Source of the DNA: Leucaena leucocephala
Lineage: Eukaryota > Streptophyta > Magnoliopsida > Fabales > Fabaceae
Reading direction: 5' to 3'
DNA: 64,000 bases
NCBI GenBank assembly: GCA_037074615.1
Contig: CM073562.1
Coordinates: 15,113,001 to 15,177,000 of the forward strand
Part shown: positions 10,686 through 22,280 of the stretch, in pieces
Layout of the letters: each line of letters begins with the position of its first letter
How positions within the stretch are numbered: position 1 is the stretch's first letter
Notes under the pieces: generated by a model
Database searches by the model: none
Told to the model about the DNA's origin: nothing
The model's input: only the letters and a program-made list of their open reading frames with translations
Position numbers and translations under genes: made by a program

Positions 10686-12914
10686 AAATGTATTTAGTTT
10701 TTGTATATGATTAGGGTTGTGGAAAATGTTGCCTTGGATTAGTACCCAATATCTGATCGTTGTCTTCTTCATTTTTTGTACTTTTTTTATCCAAGACTAA
10801 TGTTGCATTGGATTAGTACTCAAGTTACTCCGACACTCTCTATATCCTTGAACCACGTTAATGTCGTCACATGTAAGAAGAACATGCTTCAATGTTTGAT
10901 TGTCCATTTTTAATCTTTGGAAATCTGGTATGCCGGTTGTTCTCTCAACCAGCTCTTTCATGTTCCATTTATCCAGTTATTTTAATGTAGCCAATATGGT
11001 ATTTGATTTGACAGACACAGCTTGTGTCTCTTAAAAAGCATAGTTATTTAAATCTTTCTGGGAATATGACTAGAAATGATAGAAATATGAAATTACATGT
11101 TATTCCAAAATAACCCCCCAATCATTAGGAAACCTAATGCATAATATTCAACTTCAATTCATTTTTGTTCTTCAAATCACCAAACATCTTGATATCCTGG
11201 TATATACAGCTAATTTCTGAAAACGTCATCATATTTAGAAAATTGACTTACAATTTTAAAAATTCTTAATTGTTGCTATATATATATATATATATAAATT
11301 AAGAATTGTTAACTGTTGTTTGTTGTTTTCTCTTCTTTAGGTATTAAAATTAAATATAATATATTATTGCTCTTAACTCGAACTTTTTGTGACCTCGAAA
11401 TAAAATTAACACACACACATATATATAACAGCACACCAAAATAACAGTAACGGTGAGTCATGGAACTCAAGAGGGAACTCTTTTGTGTTCCTTGGAAAGG
11501 AAGAGAATCGAAGAAAATAATTAAAGACAAAGAAAGACATGTAAGAAAAAAAAAAGGAGGGAAATAAAGAGAGGTTGGGGAAAATGTTCTCTAATTCCAT
11601 GACTGATATTTTTATAAAAATATTATTATATGTTTTCCATGGGAAAATATGTGTATGTTATGATGAATTCTATTGTTCTTAAAAAAATATCCCTCCCGCC
11701 GTCATTATTGTAAATATGTATTAACAACTTTACGTTAATTGATGAATTCAAATAAAATTAATTAATTTTTTAAATTTTTCTCAATGAAATTAATTAAATG
11801 GAGAAATATATTGTCTGCATAATTTTGCTTTGTTCCAAATGTTTCAAGACAGCCTTGGAGGGCTTAAATTTTGTGTGCATACTTCTCTTGTTAGATTTAT
11901 TATTATTATTATTATTTATAATTATAATATAAATTGTTTATCCAAAAAAGCCGTAAGGTTGAAAATATAAGTCATCTATATATCATTAAAAAATTAATAT
12001 ATTCTTTATTCCTTATAATTTGTTCTTTTGATTTTTTTAAATTTTTTCGTTTAAAACTTTTAATGTTATGTTTTGATAAAAACTTAACTATTTTTCTCAC
12101 ATTTTTAATTCCAATTTTATTTTCATTATTCAAAAAGTTATTATTTGCTTTTTGCATGTTAATTTATTTGTTATAAATAATCTTAAAAGTAAAAACAAGT
12201 GTGATGGTGGTTGTGGCAGTAGGTGGAACTTGGAATGAATGGATTTCTTGAAATGGAAGACTTTTTTTTTTCTCCTAACACAATATTCTCCCCAGATACT
12301 TATGCTTAAGATATTAAATATAATCATTAAGTGAAACTTTAATTATTAATTCATTATGTAATATTTTTAAAGAGATACATCTTGATCATAAAATTTTAAT
12401 TTATATTAATTAGTTATTCGGATATATGATAACCGGATTTAAAAAAATATCGAATACCAAATTACATAAAAGATTATTTAAAAAAATAAAATAAAAGAAA
12501 GAGGGGGAGAATTGATGGCTAAATTTTTCAAATATTTTTTTGCTTTATATGAGTATTATAATATCATTGAACCCTCTTAAAATTTATATAATTTTTATAT
12601 TATATGTGTTTTTTTTTTATTTTAACCCTTTTATGACTAAATTCTGGCTATGTATGTATAATGTCAATATTCATACATAAATCATAAAGTGTACAATTCA
12701 TTTTAAATTTCATGATTTTATTAAAAAAAAAAAAGGGAAAAGATACTTAGCAAAATCAACCTTTTAAGTGGGGGCATCACTTTTTTTTTTCATTTTTGAT
12801 GTAATAAAAATAGTTAATTATATGTGGTGGCTTCTAGGTGGGCCCTTCATGACTGACTCTGTTAATATTCCCGAGCTTTGCTTACTACGAAACTTACACT
12901 TTCTTTCCTCTTAG
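10686..12914. other. AT-rich intergenic DNA
   Basis: No gene supported. At 11260-11308 a (TA)n run of about 20 bp sits between aattcttaatt and aattaagaatt, forming a perfect short hairpin. The other open frames, such as 11934-12176, are low-complexity AT sequence. Confidence 0.4.
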
Positions 12915-13524
12915 AGCCCGTTTAGATTAATTTTTAAAAAATAAATTTTAAAAATAATAAATTTTAAAAAGAATAGATTATAAGAAGAATAAATTTTGAA
13001 AAAAATATATTATAAAAAATAGATTTTAGGAAGAATAGATTTTGTGAATAATAGATTTTGTGAAGAATAGATTTTAAAAATAAAAATGTTTAGATGATCA
13101 GTGGTATAATCACTTTTTATATAAATAAATTATTATAAAGGGTATAATTTGATTAAAGTATGAGAGATGAGAGAGGAGAGAGTGTAGAGAAGAGAGAGGA
13201 AATAGGAGATAATGTGAAGAAGATAGATGATAGAGGAAAGAGAAAGGAGATGAGAGAGAGTATAGGGAAAAGGTAGGGGTAAAATAATAATTAGATAATT
13301 TATAAATTCTTTTCCAGTTCTAAAATATATTTTTAATAGTTTATTTAAAATCATAGTTTCAAACTGAGGTTTTGCTCAAAATTAATTATGAATAAAAATG
13401 ACTATTTGATTTAAATTTTTTTAAATTGAGATTTTAATCAAAATTAATTCTGAATAAAAATTGATATTTATTTTAAATTTTTTTAAATTAAAATTTTAAC
13501 CAAAATTGAATCCAAACAAGCACT
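12915..13524 (-). mobile_element. MITE-like element family M1, copy 1 (long subtype)
   Basis: Bounded by a gcccgttta-like left end and a ccaaacaagc right end, imperfect inverted ends of about 10 bp. A GA-rich core at 13155-13275 is the complement of the CT core of the plus copies. Next to it lie the family phrases for 'aatttataaa', 'cagttctaaaa' and 'ttaaaatcatagtttcaaac'. It shares with the copy at 21415-21950 a repeated 'attaattctga...aaattgagattttaatcaaa' block absent from the short subtype. No transposase coding. Confidence 0.65.
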
Positions 13525-15524
13525 TGGCCGAACTTCAAATCTTATTCCCTCTTTTTTATATATCTTTTTACCTGGGTGTAATAATAAAATTATCTTTTTT
13601 TATCGAAAAAAATCTCATTCATATTTCCTCCCCGAAAATAATTCTTTCATTTAAATAACTAGATCATGCTTCTCTCTCTCTCTAAAAAGATGCCTGAATT
13701 ATACTATTCCCTCGTTTTAAAATTAATTTCTTCTCATTTTCAAGAAATGAAAAAAATGTCATATTGCCTGTCTTAGCCTCAATGATTTGAGTTTCCATCT
13801 CCCTAATTCATCAAAACTCACCCTCCAAAAATAACAAAAAATAGGGCGGAAAATTAATTATTCTCTCTATTCTTTAATATTAAAATTAGATAATTAATTT
13901 AAATAAATAAAATATAATTAAATTAATTATTTATAATAAATATATATTAGTATCTTTATAATATTATTTTTAATCACGTGTATTATAACCAAATTTTAAT
14001 ATAATTATATACAATTAATAGAGAATTTTAAAAAATTATAAATTTTAAAAAAATAAAATAAAATTTTATATTTAAAATTAAAATATTTTTTATATATTAA
14101 ATTATGAAATTGAAGGAAAAGAAAGGGAAAAATAATGGAGGAGAGAAAAGGATTAAAAAACAGTTGACTGAGAGAGCGTCATAATTAAGTATAATGGGAA
14201 CCATCGAGGAAGCTCACCTCTATGTCTTCGCTTCTCTTTCCCCACTTCTCACCAACCCTCCTATTCACGCGCCTTTTCATCTCTTCCTTCAATACTCACA
14301 CATGTTACAATAGTTGTAATAGTTATCGTGACGTATAAGTAACTTTCGGTACATTTCATGCCTCTTTCTTCTTATTTATAAATTAATTTTACATATAACC
14401 ACATTTTTTTAAATATTATTAATTATAGTATAAGATTTAACAACTATATTAATTTTATTTTTATTTAATATATATTATACTTTATAAAAATAAAATCAAC
14501 ATAATAATAAATAAAAATAAAATATTATATTTATAAATAAAATTTCTTTATTTATCATATAAATAGTACCAGATAAATATAGATTAACAAAATTTTTAAA
14601 TTTTATTAATTTTATTTTAAAATATAATATTTTTTAAATTTTATTCATGTTTAATATATATTATAATGTGAGAATATAGTTAATTAAATAATGAATAAAG
14701 AGTAAAATTGTATATTTATATAAAATAATAATAATTTAATTTATAAATAGAGTAAAAATATATTTATCTCACTGTTATATAAATAAGATAAAAGAAGGAG
14801 GTTTTAGTACAACTTATTATGGTGAGATCTTCATACTCCGTTTTAATATTTTATATTTAAACTTTTGAATAATAATTTTATACAAAAATATTTTGCTAAA
14901 GAATAAAAATTATTTCAGACATTATATTTATTAAAATTACCAAAAAATATTAAATCTGAATAGCAAAAGGACACTTTTGTAGAGATTTATCTTTGTTTGT
15001 TTTTTTCTTCAAGCTATGACCTTTAAATATTCAATCAAGTAAAAGAAAAACTTACCATTGACTTTGAAACTTGGAAAGAAAAAAAAGGAATTTAAAGCAT
15101 TCAAAAATGGTAGAAATCAGGAAAGGAGGGTCAAAACATTTAAAACAAGGACCAAGTTCCTTAAATTAATTAGATGGAGAATTTTCATTTTTTTAGTGAA
15201 ATGTAAAAAAAATATACCAACGTTTACAGTTACCCAAATAAATTAACATTAACGTTAGAGAAAATTTTAAATAAAAAATAAATGTTCACCTGTATCATTT
15301 CTCTTAAATATTTTAATACATGTAGTTTAAAATATGAGCCACTCTGTTTTTTTGTTCAAAAACATATGAGCTACTCCGCTACTTGGTAAAATTTTATATA
15401 TTGTTTTTTTTATTTATAAGTGAGTAAGGGTTTAGTTAGCTATTTCCTTGAGTCCTATATATTAAAAAATTGTTATAAATGACATATTCCTATTTATATT
15501 TATAAGAAATATTAATAGTTACAA
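13525..15524. other. Very AT-rich intergenic DNA
   Basis: No gene supported. An AT-rich repeat around 14390-14560 has a counterpart around 37530-37690 (both contain 'tttaatatatatta' followed by 'cttataaaaataaaat'). The lysine-rich frame at 15058-15246 is low complexity. Confidence 0.4.
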
Positions 15525-15985
15525 TTTATGTTTAAAAAATTCTCAAATTAAGATTTTAAAAGGTTTTTGATTCAAATTTTAGTTTATAAATTTTTTAAAA
15601 TAAATAATTATATATATTTAAATATTTTTGACTAAATTATGATTTAAAATTATAGTTTTAAATAAGTTACTTAAATTAATTTATAGAATAGTAAAATAAT
15701 TTATGAATAATCTAATTATTGTTTTACCCTTACTTCTTTTTATACCATCTCCCATCTCTTTTCTATATCTCTCATATCTCTTTTTCACAATCTCATATCT
15801 TATATCTTTAATAAAATTATATATTTTCTGATAATTTTTTAATTATAAAAATATTTATTTTAATAATTATCTAAACACTTATTTATTTAAAACTATTTTT
15901 TTTCAACTATTCTCTAATTTTTGTTTAGAAACTGTTCAAATCTTTTTTATAAATCATTTTTTAGACTATTATCTAAACATACCCT
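15525..15985 (+). mobile_element. MITE-like element family M1, copy 2
   Basis: Family order is present: 'aaataattatat', 'tttttgactaaattatgattt', 'aaaataatttatgaataatct', 'attgttttacccttac', a CT-rich core at 15730-15812, 'ttttaattataaaaat' and the end 'tctaaacataccct'. Short subtype, no coding capacity. Confidence 0.6.
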
Positions 15986-17170
15986 AAATAAAGTTGTTAG
16001 TATTATTTTTTTTATTTTTGGCTCCATTAATTTTTAAGTAGCCTCTTTACATAATCCAATCATTTATACCTTGTAAAAGATATATAGCATTAATTTGGTG
16101 ATAGATATTTTGATATGAATTTTCAATTAATATGGAAATGTTGAATATTCTTGTTCAAGTATGTGCTGCTTTCACTTTTCTATTTGTTTTGTTGAAAAAA
16201 ACAAAAACCTGTTTGAAAACTCATGATCCAAGGAATCTTGAGCACTGGTTCCGGGAAATTTGGGGCCCAACGAAGCGAACTTCTACTGGCCGTCATTTTC
16301 GTCCCCTTGTCCTATTTCGTGACAAATACTACTTGTATTTGATTTGATATTAATAACAATTTTGATTATTTTATTTTTTTATATAAACGAAAAATATTTA
16401 CTATAATAAATAATAAATAATTCTATTGTATCATATTTTTTGAAAGAATTTTAATATTAATTATAAGATACTCTACATATATATTATCAGGATCGAAACT
16501 CTAACTATATGAGTAATTATTTCATTTTTATTCAAATATTTTGTTAACTAAATTTTCCTTTTTCTTTATTTTATTATATTAATTTTGGCCATAGTTATAA
16601 ATATAAATAAAAATTTTGACAAAAAAAAACATAAATTAAGGATAAAAATATACATTACGTAATAGTCTAAATGTTTTTACCCACAAAAATTTAACATTTT
16701 AATACTTTTATGATGATATTAAACTTTGAAAAAATTATAAATACCTATCACTTTTATGTCAAAAATTTTAAGATAAAATTAGACCTTATACCAAAATACT
16801 CTAAATATTTAGTATTTTCTTTTGAAAACTTATATTAATTATTTTTTTTATTAAAATAACATGTATTAAGGATTTGAAGTTATAAATAAGATTAAAATTG
16901 TAACCCATATATAAAACTTTCATATTACTATATACTATTTTAATCCTTATTATATGTCATTATTAAGAAAAAATAATTTAATTCTAAATATAAATCAATA
17001 AAATTTATTAATGGTTATTTATTTAATTTTTATATGGAAGAAAGAAAGAGAGAAAAAATGTGAGAATGATTTATAAATAAGAGAAATTTTTTTAATAAGG
17101 ATAATTTTAATTTTTTTTATGAATTTATATAATTAATATTTTTTTAATGTGTGTGAGAATTAATTACTAG
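15986..17170. other. AT-rich intergenic DNA
   Basis: A 71-codon open frame at 16132-16347 has more normal composition (residues include EHWFREIWGPTKR) but matches nothing I know and has no splice or promoter context. The rest is low-complexity AT sequence. Confidence 0.35.
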
Positions 17171-17264
17171 CGAGTGACAAAGTAATAGGTATTGGCCAAA
17201 AAGAAAATAACAATAGGTAAACATAGTATATTTCACTTGAGGAGACTAAAGACTACATTTATTG

Positions 17265-17480
17265 TGCGCGTGTTCTTTTATGCGAGTGGGGCTACGTATG
17301 AGGGCCCCGGAATCGCGTCATTACCCTTACGCAATCACATGGACGTCACCTTGCGAATCTTAATACGTCATCCATAGTTGATCGTTGTTGATTTCTGGAC
17401 CAATCGCTCCCTAATCCAACGGACCAACGATACCCCCACGCGCTGCAACATCACATCATCCCCCCTCGATCCTTCGTACA
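17265..17480 (+). promoter_or_regulatory. GC-richer promoter block with clustered TGACG motifs upstream of NIMIN
   Basis: Between 17265 and 17480 base composition shifts from AT-rich to near balanced. Three CGTCA (TGACG on the minus strand) words lie at 17316-17320, 17344-17348 (inside GACGTC) and 17366-17370. TGACG is the binding core of TGA bZIP factors and of as-1-type salicylate-responsive elements. The block is about 640-690 bp upstream of the NIMIN ATG at 18010. Spacing is wider than the classic as-1 pair, so function is inferred. Confidence 0.5.
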
Positions 17481-17896
17481 CACAATGGAGTCACTATGAG
17501 AGAAAGAATATAATAAACTGTTTATATATTTTTTTACACATGACTCTTTCACTAAATTAAATTTAATTATTGTTAAGATTAATTAAAAATAACAATGGCT
17601 AAGCACTTTATGTTCCTATTTTAATAGGTCTATTCAAAGTCTTTCCGTTTTTTTTTTTAAAGAAATGAATTTATAAATAAACCTACCGAATCAATGTGGA
17701 TCTTAAGTTTGCACTGAGGTAATAGGTTAACTGTTCTCTGAGCATACAAAGTCTTACAAATGTTATTTACCATATTGTCCCTCCCTGGTAAAAGCCGCGT
17801 AAAGCACTCGCTCGCCCATCCCTGCAAAAAATTTATATGCAAGTTGAAACAAATATTGCGAGCAATCAATTTATTATCTTCACCAAAGGAACCATA

Positions 17897-17917
17897 AGAG
17901 AGAGAGAGAGAGAGAGG
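17897..17917. repeat. (AG)n microsatellite upstream of NIMIN
   Basis: About ten AG units followed by gggagggag, roughly 95 bp before the NIMIN start; probably promoter or leader sequence. Confidence 0.8.
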
Positions 17918-18009
17918 GAGGGAGAATACCATTTTCTCTACGAATAATTTAATTTATATGTTTCTGTTAGAGCTTGTGCTCTGATCGATTCAACTGTGTT
18001 GATTGTGTT

Positions 18010-18426
18010 ATGGAAGTGGATAAGAGGAAGAAGAGGGTGATCATGGAGGAGTTGGATGAGGAAAAGAGAGAGAGATTGAAGAAGCTGAAGGAGGATGAAG
18101 GACCTGCAGGCGATGGAGGAGAAGGCGAGCCGGCGGCCCCGTCGGAGGAGGAGGTGGAGGAGTTTTTTGCTATCCTGAGGAGGATGCAGGTGGCCGTGAA
18201 GTACTTTGATGAAAGAGGGAGGCGTGGGAGGGAGGCGTTAGAGCAGGCGGAGATCACCGTGGACGAAGGAGAAAACGCCGATGATGCCGGAGGCGACGTT
18301 GATGGCGCCTTGCCATTGATGCAAAAGAAGGGGAATGAGGAGGAGGAGGTGGTGCTGACAATCAATAACGAGGTCTTGGATTTGAACGCCGTAGCTCCCG
18401 AGGCCGAAGAGAACGGCGGTGCGTAG
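18010..18426 (+). CDS. NIMIN-type NPR1-interacting protein (NIMIN2-like)
   Basis: Single-exon ORF of 138 aa. I start at ATG 18010 (MEVDKRKKRV); the frame is open a little further up but only with a non-ATG codon. Residues about 46-60 read SEEEVEEFFAILRRM, the conserved EEFF.(I/L)LRR motif of NIMIN proteins, after a basic KRKKR stretch near the N terminus. Near the C terminus LDLNAV (about 123-128) is an EAR-like LxLxL/DLN repression motif, as in NIMIN1 and NIMIN2. Family role: small nuclear proteins that bind NPR1 and damp salicylic-acid-induced defence genes; the genes themselves are salicylate-inducible. The middle is acidic and poorly conserved, usual for the family. The promoter TGACG cluster fits. 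Subtype NIMIN2 is my best guess. Confidence 0.82.
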   Translation: MEVDKRKKRVIMEELDEEKRERLKKLKEDEGPAGDGGEGEPAAPSEEEVEEFFAILRRMQVAVKYFDERGRRGREALEQAEITVDEGENADDAGGDVDGALPLMQKKGNEEEEVVLTINNEVLDLNAVAPEAEENGGA

Positions 18427-19600
18427 GTTTGGTCGCCGGCAGTGGGCTTACGCTCCGTCCTAACACCCCAATTCATTCAAGGTTTTGGTTTCTAAGTCCC
18501 TCGTTTAATCCGAACAAGGAAGATATTGCATATCTTGATCTCGTTGGATTCCCCCCACTTTTTAACTCTATTTTCTTTCTTTCTTTCTTGTTAATTTAGA
18601 ATTGATTAATTGTTCTGAAATTTGTGATATTGCGATACTTTTTATCACTCCCTCTTGTTTTTGTTTTTTTGGTTTCCCGTATTGTAAACAAAAACTAAAA
18701 ATAATTTCTACATGCTTGTTGACAACTTCTCTTGTAGAAATAACATGGTGTGGTTTTTTATAGCATGATTGCTTCCGTAAAGAAGAATTTCTCTTTTCAT
18801 CATTTTGTTACCAATAAATTATTTAATTTAGCTAATATATTATATCTTTTCTAAAATATCATATATATTTTTTTAAATTTTTTCTTTTCTTATTTAATTA
18901 TTATTAAAGAATAGTTATCATTTTCTAGAATTTTTTTTATTTTCTCTAATTATTATATATGTTAACATATTACATACTAGCATATTTTGACAATTAGATT
19001 AGTTTTAGGAACCTTGTCTAGGTGAGTATAGTTGTGGAAAAAAAAAACAAATTCAGTCTCTAGATTATTTTAAGGGAAAATTATTATGAAATATTAAAGA
19101 AAAAATATAATTACAAAAAGAAATTCAACAAATGAATATCATACAATAATAGATTTAGTATATAAATGATAATTCCTTGAGATTTTTTAGTTTTTTTTTA
19201 AACTATCTAGTGGCCCATTTTTATGTCGTTTCTTATTTAATAAAAAAAGAAGGAAAGCATACATATATCATGTTTGATTCGATTAATAATGATGCTCTCT
19301 GCTGCTTTGATTGATCTCCGTAAGGAATAAATTCAAATTTAAATTTCTGGACATTCTTGATATTATATTATTGACTGAGTCTGACCCTCTGAGACGCGCA
19401 TATAAAGTAGACAAATATTCGTAGGAAAATCCGATCACATACGCCCGACATTTAGATCTGATCTTTCATCTATTATATATTATAATTATGTTTTGAAAAA
19501 TACGAGGCCAAGAATCCATAATAATAATTAAATTAATATTGAGTTAAACTAGCTATATTAAATTTTATTAAATCTTGAGTTTATTTTTTAATATTATTTT
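18427..19600. other. NIMIN 3' region and AT-rich intergenic DNA
   Basis: The first about 300 bp probably include the NIMIN 3' UTR. No other gene seen. Confidence 0.4.
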
Positions 19601-19601
19601 A

Positions 19602-20140
19602 TGCCTCTTTAGAAAACATTAAATTTACGTTTTAAAAAAATGTATGACTCAAATTTTAGTTTATTTTTTTAAAAATAAATAATTATATTTGTCTAAAAAT
19701 ATTTATAGACTAAACTATAGTTTAAAATTATGGTTTCAGATAAATTGATTAGAGTAACTTTTGAAACAGTAAAATAGCTTATGGATTATCTAATTACTAT
19801 TTTACCCTTATTTTTTCTTATAACATCTCTCATCTCTCATCTTTCTTCTATCTTTTTAACTACCTCTCATCTCTTCTGTTTCTTCTATATTTTCTACTAT
19901 CTCTCTTCTCTTTTCCATCTTATCTATCCTCTATATTTTTCACCCTCTCTATTCTCTTATACTTTTAATAAAATTATATCATTTTTAATAATTTTTTAAT
20001 TATAAAAATTCTTTTAATAATAACTATCTAAATATTAATTTATCTAAAACTACTTTTTTTATAAACTCTTTTCTAAAAATTATTTTTTAAAAATTATTAA
20101 AAAAACTATTTTTTAAAAATTTATCTAAACACATACTTTA
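19602..20140 (+). mobile_element. MITE-like element family M1, copy 3
   Basis: Shows the family phrases 'aaataattatat', 'agactaaactatagtttaaaattatggtttcagataaattg', 'gaaacagtaaaatagcttatgg', 'ttaccctta', a CT-rich core at 19830-19960 and the end 'taaacacatac'. The 72-codon frame at 19781-19999 is the translated CT tract, not a gene. Confidence 0.65.
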
Positions 20141-20406
20141 TAATGTTTGGTATGAATCAAATAGTTGGGAGAATTGTCTATAGGCTACTTATACTATTGA
20201 CGAAAATAGAACTAGTGGCATCCTTGGGACGTGGAAACTGAGTTATATTAATGAAATGGTTTAAAAATAAATAAAAGCAACTTTTAAAGTTTACCCTTAT
20301 TTCAAAACATAAATTTTGAAAAGAAAATTCTTTGAATTTATGAATAAAAATTATTTCAGAAAAAACAATGAATGCTCCACCTTTTTATGAAAAATGACTA
20401 CTACTA

Positions 20407-20409
<3 letters not shown>

Positions 20410-20438
<29 letters not shown>
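20410..20438. repeat. (TA)n microsatellite
   Basis: About 14 TA units. Confidence 0.9.
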
Positions 20439-20442
<4 letters not shown>

Positions 20443-20779
20443 TTACAATAATATGTACAAATTTAAGATAAGGTAAAATGATACACATAAATTGAGTCTC
20501 TATATTAAAAAATAAACTCAACATTTCCATGAGACTCAATTCATACAAAATAAAATGAAAAATATAGATATTAATTCTTTAAAGATATATATATATATAT
20601 ATTACTAAAGTAGATTTTATTTTTTTAATAAAGTATTTTTCTATGTATAAGATCTAGTTTAAATCTAGAATATCATATTTAACCTATAGTAATGTGTATA
20701 AAGAGGATGTCATGATAGAAGTTTATGATATGAGGGTATATGTTTCACATCATACAAAATTTGAGGAATGAGTGGAATT

Positions 20780-20819
<40 letters not shown>

Positions 20820-20820
20820 G
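20780..20820. repeat. Compound (AC)n(AT)n microsatellite
   Basis: About ten AC units directly followed by about ten AT units. Confidence 0.9.
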
Positions 20821-21414
20821 CATATGTATATTAAAGTTGAAGTGTGTATAAATATATCAAAGCGGTCATATATCTTTTTTGGTTATTAATTAATGGCTGT
20901 TAATTGTGAAACTTAATTATTTGATTTAAACTTAATAAACAAAATTTAAAGTTAAAAAAGATGGAGTGCTTAATTTCTTAAGAGTGCAAAACACGTTCTT
21001 ACAGAAAGATTCATCATCATATTAATTGCAAAAGCAAAATGAATAATATGATAGCAAATAGGCAGTTTAGCTTTGCATTGGAGATGCTTTCTTCATTTGT
21101 ATCAATACGATTAATTAACATGTTTATATTAATTATAATTTTTATGTGGAACTTATTCTTTTTACATTGCATGTTGCGTTGTCCAATAATTAAAATAAAT
21201 AATAAGCTATGATTTTGATGAAAATATGTCTCTTTATTTTAATTTTTAGAAATTTATTGATATCTATTAGACAAATAAATACTAATAATTTAAGGTTATA
21301 AGTGAGGCTAAATCTCGGACATCTTACTTAAAAGAGGGTTATAAAACTATTAAATTATAAAAATGTATCATTTTTTTTTGTCAACAACAATGCATAATTT
21401 GAATCATAACTTAA
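20821..21414. other. AT-rich intergenic DNA
   Basis: No gene or clear element seen. The gap between the previous MITE and 20780 is likewise low-complexity AT sequence. Confidence 0.4.
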
Positions 21415-21950
21415 ACATAACATCAATTTTAGGAATTAATTTTAGTCAAAATTTTGGTTTAAAAAAATTTAAAATAAACATCTATTTTTGTCTAGAATTA
21501 ATTTTGACTAAAATCTCAGTTTGAAAAAATTTGAACCAAACAGCTATTTTTGTTCAGAATTGATTTTGGGCAAGACCTCGGTTTGAAACCATGGTTTTGA
21601 ATAAACTACTGAAAATAGATTTTGGAACTGTAAAAGAGCTTATAGATTATTCAATTACTATTTTATCATACTTTTTTCTTATACTCTCTCTCTCATCTCT
21701 CTTCTCTCATCTCTCTCCTCTCTCCTCTTCACACTATCTCATCTTTCCTCTCTCTTCTCTACACTCTCTTATCTCTCATACTTTAATCAAATCATACCCT
21801 TTTTTGTAATTTATTAATATAAAAGGTGATTCTACTACTAATCATCTAAATATCTCTATTTTCAAAATCTATTCTTCCCAAAATTTATTCTTTCAAAAAT
21901 CTATTATTCCCAAAATCTATTCTCAAAAAGCTAATATAAATGGCACTAAA
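21415..21950 (+). mobile_element. MITE-like element family M1, copy 4 (long subtype)
   Basis: Inverted counterpart of the 12915-13524 copy. It has two to three repeats of an 'agaattaattttgactaaaatctcagtttgaa' type block (21425-21590), then 'ctgtaaaagagcttatagatt', a CT-rich core at 21680-21785, and a right arm with repeated 'aaaatctattcttcccaaaatttattctt'. No coding capacity. Confidence 0.65.
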
Positions 21951-22280
21951 TAAAATAATGACATACAGGTTATGGGAAGAGTCGTGGTTGTGAAATGCGA
22001 CCATTATTATCATTAATGATTAATGATTAATGATTGGAAGACGAAGAAGAAGAATATTGCCTTTTATTGCCTGCGCATTCGCAGCTGGCATTGGACGCAC
22101 ACTCACCCACCCATCCGCAAAAGAACATTTCAAGCTCTGATCCACGTCGAAGCACCAGAAGAAGAAGACATAATGTTAATATAGTAACCCCTCAATAGAT
22201 TCAAGCTCATAGATATTGGTATTTATTAACTAAGAGACACATTAAACAAAAAGACCAAGGTTGAACTTGAAAAACTCAAA
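21951..22280. other. Intergenic / 3' flank of the LYK pseudogene
   Basis: More balanced composition than the MITE beside it. A short attaatgattaatgattaatg repeat lies at about 22010-22034. No gene seen. Confidence 0.4.

Noticed and set aside
17967..18476. 169-codon minus-strand open frame
   Set aside because: Serine-rich antisense shadow of the NIMIN coding region; GC-rich codons leave the opposite strand open.
19781..19999. Leucine/serine/isoleucine-rich frames over CT-rich tracts (also at 13.1, 21.6 and 35.9 kb)
   Set aside because: They are translations of the polypyrimidine core of the M1 elements; phase and length vary between copies.
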